From UBA2387 sp019454665 (GTDB lineage Bacteria; Armatimonadota; Fimbriimonadia; Fimbriimonadales; Fimbriimonadaceae): a DNA stretch of 64,000 nt. Each line of letters starts with the position of its first letter. Within the stretch, counting starts at the first letter, position 1. The position numbers were made by a program, and so were the translations under genes. Below, piece after piece: positions 59,763-64,000 of the stretch. The notes under the pieces were generated by a model, which worked only from the letters and a program-made list of their open reading frames with translations, did not search any database and had not been told where the DNA came from. The stretch lies in the NCBI GenBank assembly GCA_045862995.1, contig BTVX01000003.1:1-64000 (forward strand), read 5' to 3'.

Positions 59763-61994
59763 ATGATGCCAGGCGCGGTCAAGAATATCGGCGTCCTCAC
59801 GAGCGGGGGCGACGCCCAAGGCATGAACGCTGCGTTGCGTGCCGTGGTGCGTGCCGGGTTGGACCGTGGCGCCAAGGTGTTCGCCATCCGCGAGGGCTAC
59901 GAAGGCCTGATTCGTGGCGGCGACCAAATCCACCCGCTGGAATGGAGCGACGTCGGAGGCATCCTGCAGGCGGGCGGAACGGCCATCGGTACGGCGCGAA
60001 GCGCCGAGTTCCGCACGCCTCAGGGCCGCATGGTCGCGGTGAAGCATCTGGTCCAAAACGACATCCAAGCCTTGGTGGTCATCGGCGGCGACGGCAGCCT
60101 CACGGGTGCGGACACGCTGCGCGCCGAATGGAACGACGCTTTGGCCGCTCTGGTGGCGCAGGGCGAACTCACGCCCGAGCAGGCGGCTTCGCACCCCCAT
60201 CTGCTCATCGTCGGGCTCGTCGGCTCGATCGACAACGACATGTGGGGCACGGACACCACGATCGGTGCGGACAGCGCCTTGCACCGCATCGTCTCGGCCG
60301 TGGACTGCATCAGCAGCACCGCCGCCAGCCACCAACGCGCGTTCGTCGTCGAAGTGATGGGCCGCAACTCGGGCTACTTGGCTCTGATGAGCGCCTTGGC
60401 CACCGGGGCCGATTGGGTGCTCATTCCCGAGAGTCCACCCGACGTCGACAACTGGGAAGCCAAGATGTGCGACGTGTTGAGCAGCGGGCGCAAGGCGGGC
60501 CGGCGCGACAGCATCGTCATCGTCGCCGAAGGCGCGGTGGACCGCTACGGGCACCGCATCGCCGCCTCCTATGTGCGCCAGGTGATCTCGGACCACCTGG
60601 ACGAAGAGGTGCGGCTGACCATCTTGGGCCACGTGCAACGGGGTGGTGCGCCGAGTGCGTACGACCGGTTGATGAGCACGCTCGTCGGCGTGGCCGCCGT
60701 GGAAGAAGTGCTCACAGCGGGGCGCGACTCGACGCCGCAACTCATCGGGATGGACGCCAACCGCGTGACCAAGCGGCCCCTGATGGAGTGCGTGAAGAAG
60801 ACCCGCGAAGTGAACGAGGCCATCGCTGCCCTCGACTTCGACCGGGCCCTCGAACTGCGCGGCAAGGCGTTCCAAGAGGACTTCCAGACGCTGCGCACCC
60901 TGGTACGCGCCTCCCCGCACAAGCCCTCCGAGGATCGACGGCGGCTGAAGATCGCGGTCATGAACGCCTCCGCGCCAGCACCGGGGATGAACACGGCCGT
61001 CCGTGCGGCCGTCCGATTGGGCCTGGATCGGGGGCACACCGTGCTTGGCGTCCACCACAGTTTCCAAGGGCTCATTCACGGCGATATGCGCGAGTTTGCT
61101 TGGATGGATGTGGACCATTGGGCGTCTCGCGGCGGCGCCGACCTGGGCACCAACCGCAGGGCTCCCTCGGGGAAGGACTTCTATGCGATGGCGCGGACCA
61201 TCGAGTCGAAGGGCATTGATGCCCTGCTGGTCATCGGCGGCTGGGCGGGCTACTCGACGGTGCTTCAATTGGTGAAGGAAAGAGACAACTATCCTGCCTT
61301 CAACCTACCCATCATCTGCCTTCCGGCCTCCATCAACAACAACCTGCCGGGCAGCGAGTGGGCGGTCGGCTCGGACACGGCGCTCAACAACATCGTGGAC
61401 GCCGTGAACAAGATCAAGCAGTCGGCGGTGGCTTCGCGGCGGTGCTTCGTGGTCGAGGTCATGGGCAACACGTGCGGCTATCTCACGCTGATGAGCATGA
61501 TCGCGACGGGTGCCGAGCGCGCCTACCTGCCCGAGGAGGGCGTCACGCTCAACGACTTGCATCGCGACGTGGACCTGCTGAACGAAGGGTTCGCGCATGG
61601 CAAGCGACTGGGCGTGATGGTGCGCGGCGAGAAGGCCCACCCCCTGTACACTACGCAGTTCATGGCGGATTTGTTCGAGGCCGAGGGCGGAGAGTTGTAC
61701 GAAGTCCGCATGTCGGTACTGGGCCACCTGCAGCAGGGGGGCGACCCCAGTCCGTTCGACCGCATCTTGGCCACCAAGTTCTCGCTACGGTGCATCGGAT
61801 GGCTCGAAGAGCAGGCTCTCGCCAGCGAAGCCGGTGCGGCCTGCGTGGGCATCGAGGGCGACGCCACCCGCATCAGCGACCTCGCCGACGCGTTGCGCGA
61901 CTACGACGTGAAGCACCAGCGCCCCAAGAACCAGTGGTGGATGGGCCTGCGCGAGACGGCCAACATGTTGGCCAAACCCGGCCCCGCCAACTGA
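59763..61994 (+). CDS. Tandem-duplicated, eukaryote-like 6-phosphofructokinase
   Basis: The 743-residue protein contains two PFKA units. The N-terminal half (about 8-390) is catalytic and ATP type: GGDGS at 108-112 and GSIDND at 154-159, then GTDTTIGADSALHRIV and VVEVMGRNSGYLALMSALAT. The C-terminal half (from about 400: LKIAVMNASAPAPGMNTAV) has lost catalytic residues: GGWAGYST replaces GGDGS and PASINNN replaces TIDND. Yet it keeps EVMGNTCGYLTLMSMIATGAE. Loss of activity in the second half with conserved effector-like pockets is the plan of animal and fungal PFK. It lies 31 bases after the PPi-type PFK. Confidence 0.9.
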   Translation: MMPGAVKNIGVLTSGGDAQGMNAALRAVVRAGLDRGAKVFAIREGYEGLIRGGDQIHPLEWSDVGGILQAGGTAIGTARSAEFRTPQGRMVAVKHLVQNDIQALVVIGGDGSLTGADTLRAEWNDALAALVAQGELTPEQAASHPHLLIVGLVGSIDNDMWGTDTTIGADSALHRIVSAVDCISSTAASHQRAFVVEVMGRNSGYLALMSALATGADWVLIPESPPDVDNWEAKMCDVLSSGRKAGRRDSIVIVAEGAVDRYGHRIAASYVRQVISDHLDEEVRLTILGHVQRGGAPSAYDRLMSTLVGVAAVEEVLTAGRDSTPQLIGMDANRVTKRPLMECVKKTREVNEAIAALDFDRALELRGKAFQEDFQTLRTLVRASPHKPSEDRRRLKIAVMNASAPAPGMNTAVRAAVRLGLDRGHTVLGVHHSFQGLIHGDMREFAWMDVDHWASRGGADLGTNRRAPSGKDFYAMARTIESKGIDALLVIGGWAGYSTVLQLVKERDNYPAFNLPIICLPASINNNLPGSEWAVGSDTALNNIVDAVNKIKQSAVASRRCFVVEVMGNTCGYLTLMSMIATGAERAYLPEEGVTLNDLHRDVDLLNEGFAHGKRLGVMVRGEKAHPLYTTQFMADLFEAEGGELYEVRMSVLGHLQQGGDPSPFDRILATKFSLRCIGWLEEQALASEAGAACVGIEGDATRISDLADALRDYDVKHQRPKNQWWMGLRETANMLAKPGPAN

Positions 61995-62037
61995 GTCCTT
62001 GGGCAGGAATCCAAGGCAAGTCGGGGAACCTAACGGC

Positions 62038-62967
62038 GTGATCCTCAGCGTGACCCTCAACCCGTGCGTGGACTACGCGGCGTTTTGCAGCGGCATCGAG
62101 CTCGGCGAAGTCAACCGTGTGATCCGCACGGAAACCGATGCGGGCGGCAAGGGCGTGAACCTCTCGCGAGTGGTGCGAGAACTCGATGTGGCCACTGTGG
62201 CGACGGGATGGTTGGGAGGCGAAGCGGGCGAGTTCGTCGCCAACGTGCTCGCCCATCAGGGCGTCTCCGCCGATTTTGTGCCGATCGCGGGCGAAACGCG
62301 GGTGAATTTCAGCGTGGAGGACGGCACGGGACGGCCACCCACGCAGTTCAACGCGCCAGGTCCGCTCATCGCAGATGGCGACTTGGCGCGCCTTGAAGCA
62401 AAACTCATCGCGGTCGCGCCCGACCATCGCTACGCGGCCGTAGGCGGCTCTGCCCCTCCGGGGGTTCCCGACGACGTGTTCGCCCGACTGGTGGGTTTGC
62501 TCAAGTCCGCGGGTTGTTACGTCGCGCTCGATGCGGACGGCGCACGGATGTCCTTGGGGCTTGCCTCGCGGCCACACCTGATCAAGCCCAACACATCCGA
62601 GGCCGAAGGGTTGCTCGGGCGCACGATCGAGGGCTTGGACGAGCACTGCCGAGCGGCTCGCGACCTGGCTGCTTTCGGTGCCGAGAGCGTGTTGCTGAGC
62701 ATGGGGAAGGATGGCGCGGTGCTGTACCGGCCACACGGCATGTGGCACGCCATCCCACCGAAGGTGGAGGTTCGGAGCACCATCGGTAGCGGCGACTCGC
62801 TCCTGGGCGGCTACCTCGCGGGCCTCGCCACAGGCTTGGACGATGCGGAAGCCCTTCGGCTCGGAACCGCGTGCGGGGCGGCCACGGCGACGACGGATGG
62901 TTCGCAGATCGCGAGGCGCGAGGTGATTGAGGCCCTGTTGGGCCAAGTGTTGGTGCGGCCCCTGTAA
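62038..62967 (+). CDS. PfkB-family sugar-phosphate kinase (1-phosphofructokinase-like)
   Basis: The 309 residues start at GTG 62038 (ILSVTLNPCVDYA follows, the usual opening of FruK/PfkB-type kinases). GGKGVNLSRVVRELD and GSAPPGVPDDVFARLV are typical, and the catalytic C-terminal motif is GSGDSLLGGYLAGL with the base Asp. FruK, tagatose-6-phosphate kinase and minor 6-phosphofructokinase look alike, so the exact substrate is open. It is the third kinase of the cluster. Confidence 0.88.
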   Translation: MILSVTLNPCVDYAAFCSGIELGEVNRVIRTETDAGGKGVNLSRVVRELDVATVATGWLGGEAGEFVANVLAHQGVSADFVPIAGETRVNFSVEDGTGRPPTQFNAPGPLIADGDLARLEAKLIAVAPDHRYAAVGGSAPPGVPDDVFARLVGLLKSAGCYVALDADGARMSLGLASRPHLIKPNTSEAEGLLGRTIEGLDEHCRAARDLAAFGAESVLLSMGKDGAVLYRPHGMWHAIPPKVEVRSTIGSGDSLLGGYLAGLATGLDDAEALRLGTACGAATATTDGSQIARREVIEALLGQVLVRPL

Positions 62968-62971
62968 AACG

Positions 62972-63003
62972 ATCCGGCCCCGCTCCGAGGAGCGGGGCCG
63001 GAT
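62972..63003. terminator. Bidirectional terminator
   Basis: A 13-bp perfect stem ATCCGGCCCCGCT/AGCGGGGCCGGAT with a 6-base loop lies between the convergent pfkB-type gene and the porin gene. On the minus strand it is followed by CGTTTTAC; on the plus strand by ACGGGTTCTC. It fits best as the end of the porin transcript. Confidence 0.75.
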
Positions 63004-63025
63004 ACGGGTTCTCAGCTTTGTGGGC

Positions 63026-64000
63026 TTAGAACTTGGCGGAGAGCTGGCTCGTGACGAACGCGCCCTTCGCTCGGCCCATGCCGGGGAACGGGTTGAAGTA
63101 ACCCACGCCCTTGGCGTCCACGTCGCTGATCTCGGCCAGAAGGCTGAGCTTCGCGTTGTCGCTGAGGCGGTAGCCCACGCCAGCGCGGAACCAGTTCTCG
63201 TTGGGCTTGACGGTCAGAGCGTCCATGTCCCACTCGACGCGCTCGTAGCCGAGCATCAGGTTCCAGTTCGGGCTGAAGTGCCAATCAAGACCAGCCTTGA
63301 AGCTGTTGATCTTGTCGTCCTTGCCCAGGCCGGCGACCGCGCCACCGGGGGTGGTGACGGTCTTGCCGAGACCCTTCAAGAACTCGCCCGAAGCGCTCAG
63401 GGTGAGGTCCTCGTTGAGCTTGAAGTGGCCGCCCACGTTCAGGCCCTCGATGTCGGTGGGGTTCCACCACATGCCGATCCGGCCCCAGGCGCCGGCGGCG
63501 CCGAAGTTCGGTCCGATGTTGCGGTAGCCCGCGTACAGGCCCCACTTGTCGTTGCTGTACTTCGCCTTGGCGAAGACGGCGGCGTTGTCGCTGTCGAACC
63601 GAGACTTGTTGAAGTTCTTCAGCACCGACTTGGAGTAGCCACCTTCGACCGCGAGGCTGCCGAACTTGTAGTTGGCAGTCGCCGCCATGACGTCCACGGC
63701 GTTGACCTGATTGGCCGTACCGGCGTAGAGCGTCGTGTTGCTGCGGTTGATGATGTACGACAGGTTGATGTTGCCCTTGTCGCTGAGCGGAACGTTGACG
63801 TTCGCGCCGAGGACTCGGTCAACCATCAGGGTCGCCGCGCTGAATCCGCCGTAGCCGGTCGGTCGAGCGCCGCCCGCGAGGACGGAACCGAGTTGACCCG
63901 CGAAGACCGGGGAGATCTCGACGCCGTTCACGCTCTGGTTGCCCGAGGTGCGACCGAAGAACAGGTCGAGGTTCACGCCGCCGAACTTGAAGCCGGCCAC
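63026..64000 (-). CDS. Outer-membrane porin, 5' end beyond the window
   Basis: At least 324 residues of a beta-barrel, truncated at the right window edge so the signal peptide and N-terminus are missing. Strands alternate hydrophobic and polar residues with many Gly, Asn and Tyr (NINLSYIINRSNTTLYAG, WGLYAGYRNIGPNFGAAGAW, WNLMLGYERVEWDMDAL), and the last residue is the typical Phe (LSAKF). The missing part could carry an S-layer homology domain as in other diderm porins of this kind. The transported substrate is unknown. Confidence 0.75.
   Translation of the reverse strand: MAGFKFGGVNLDLFFGRTSGNQSVNGVEISPVFAGQLGSVLAGGARPTGYGGFSAATLMVDRVLGANVNVPLSDKGNINLSYIINRSNTTLYAGTANQVNAVDVMAATANYKFGSLAVEGGYSKSVLKNFNKSRFDSDNAAVFAKAKYSNDKWGLYAGYRNIGPNFGAAGAWGRIGMWWNPTDIEGLNVGGHFKLNEDLTLSASGEFLKGLGKTVTTPGGAVAGLGKDDKINSFKAGLDWHFSPNWNLMLGYERVEWDMDALTVKPNENWFRAGVGYRLSDNAKLSLLAEISDVDAKGVGYFNPFPGMGRAKGAFVTSQLSAKF

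Overview
The window is high-GC, densely packed bacterial chromosome with no mobile elements, phage genes or CRISPR arrays. The gene content points to a diderm, cell-wall-building heterotroph: an OstA/LptC-like protein, two outer-membrane beta-barrels, lipoproteins, MreBCD and NlpC/P60. Leaderless-type promoters, RemA, a eukaryote-like double phosphofructokinase and a bacterial Ro60 (TROVE) protein suggest Armatimonadota (Fimbriimonadia-like) or a relative. That placement is an inference from gene content; no 16S rRNA is present.

Layout. 1-446 has no convincing gene. 447-2510 (-) is rpsR-ruvA-ruvB, divergent from ftsK (2639). 4914-8826 (+) holds an exported YHS-domain protein, a GH10 xylanase and a sugar isomerase/epimerase-like protein. 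surE (-) is divergent from an S9 peptidase (+). 11971-15018 (-) has purS-purQ, an NlpC/P60 hydrolase, an exported thioredoxin-like protein and a GNAT acetyltransferase. 16309-19157 (-) is a two-subunit 2-oxoacid:ferredoxin oxidoreductase. A tRNA-Leu(UAG) lies at 20198. 20311-24171 (-) reads remA-mreB-mreC-mreD-gdhA. A Kef-type antiporter follows (+).

25951-32667 (-) is the most striking block: an MtrA/DmsE-like decaheme cytochrome, an MtrB/PioB-like beta-barrel, an octaheme lipoprotein and CcmF. Together they look like an outer-membrane porin-cytochrome electron conduit plus cytochrome c maturation. A divergent membrane zinc-ribbon protein (32950) shares its control region.

33819-45768 carries cytidine deaminase, the TROVE/Ro60 protein with a 481-base structured leader that could encode a Y RNA, dut plus a TPR membrane protein, xylulokinase, small exported proteins, MgtE, a RecF-like ATPase and an atypical ArgS. 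45801-58409 has a Tat-exported NHL propeller, polA without visible proofreading residues, a dockerin protein, and a minus-strand run of two exported proteins, an OstA/LptC-like protein, a metallo-beta-lactamase nuclease and an ATP-dependent DNA ligase. 58571-62967 (+) holds three sugar-phosphate kinases: a PPi-type PFK, a tandem-duplicated eukaryote-like PFK and PfkB. A porin truncated by the window edge ends the region.

Many first genes of transcription units have a TANNNT hexamer 6-7 bases before the start codon and no Shine-Dalgarno sequence, consistent with leaderless mRNAs. Genes inside operons and some others have clear GGAGG-type sites.
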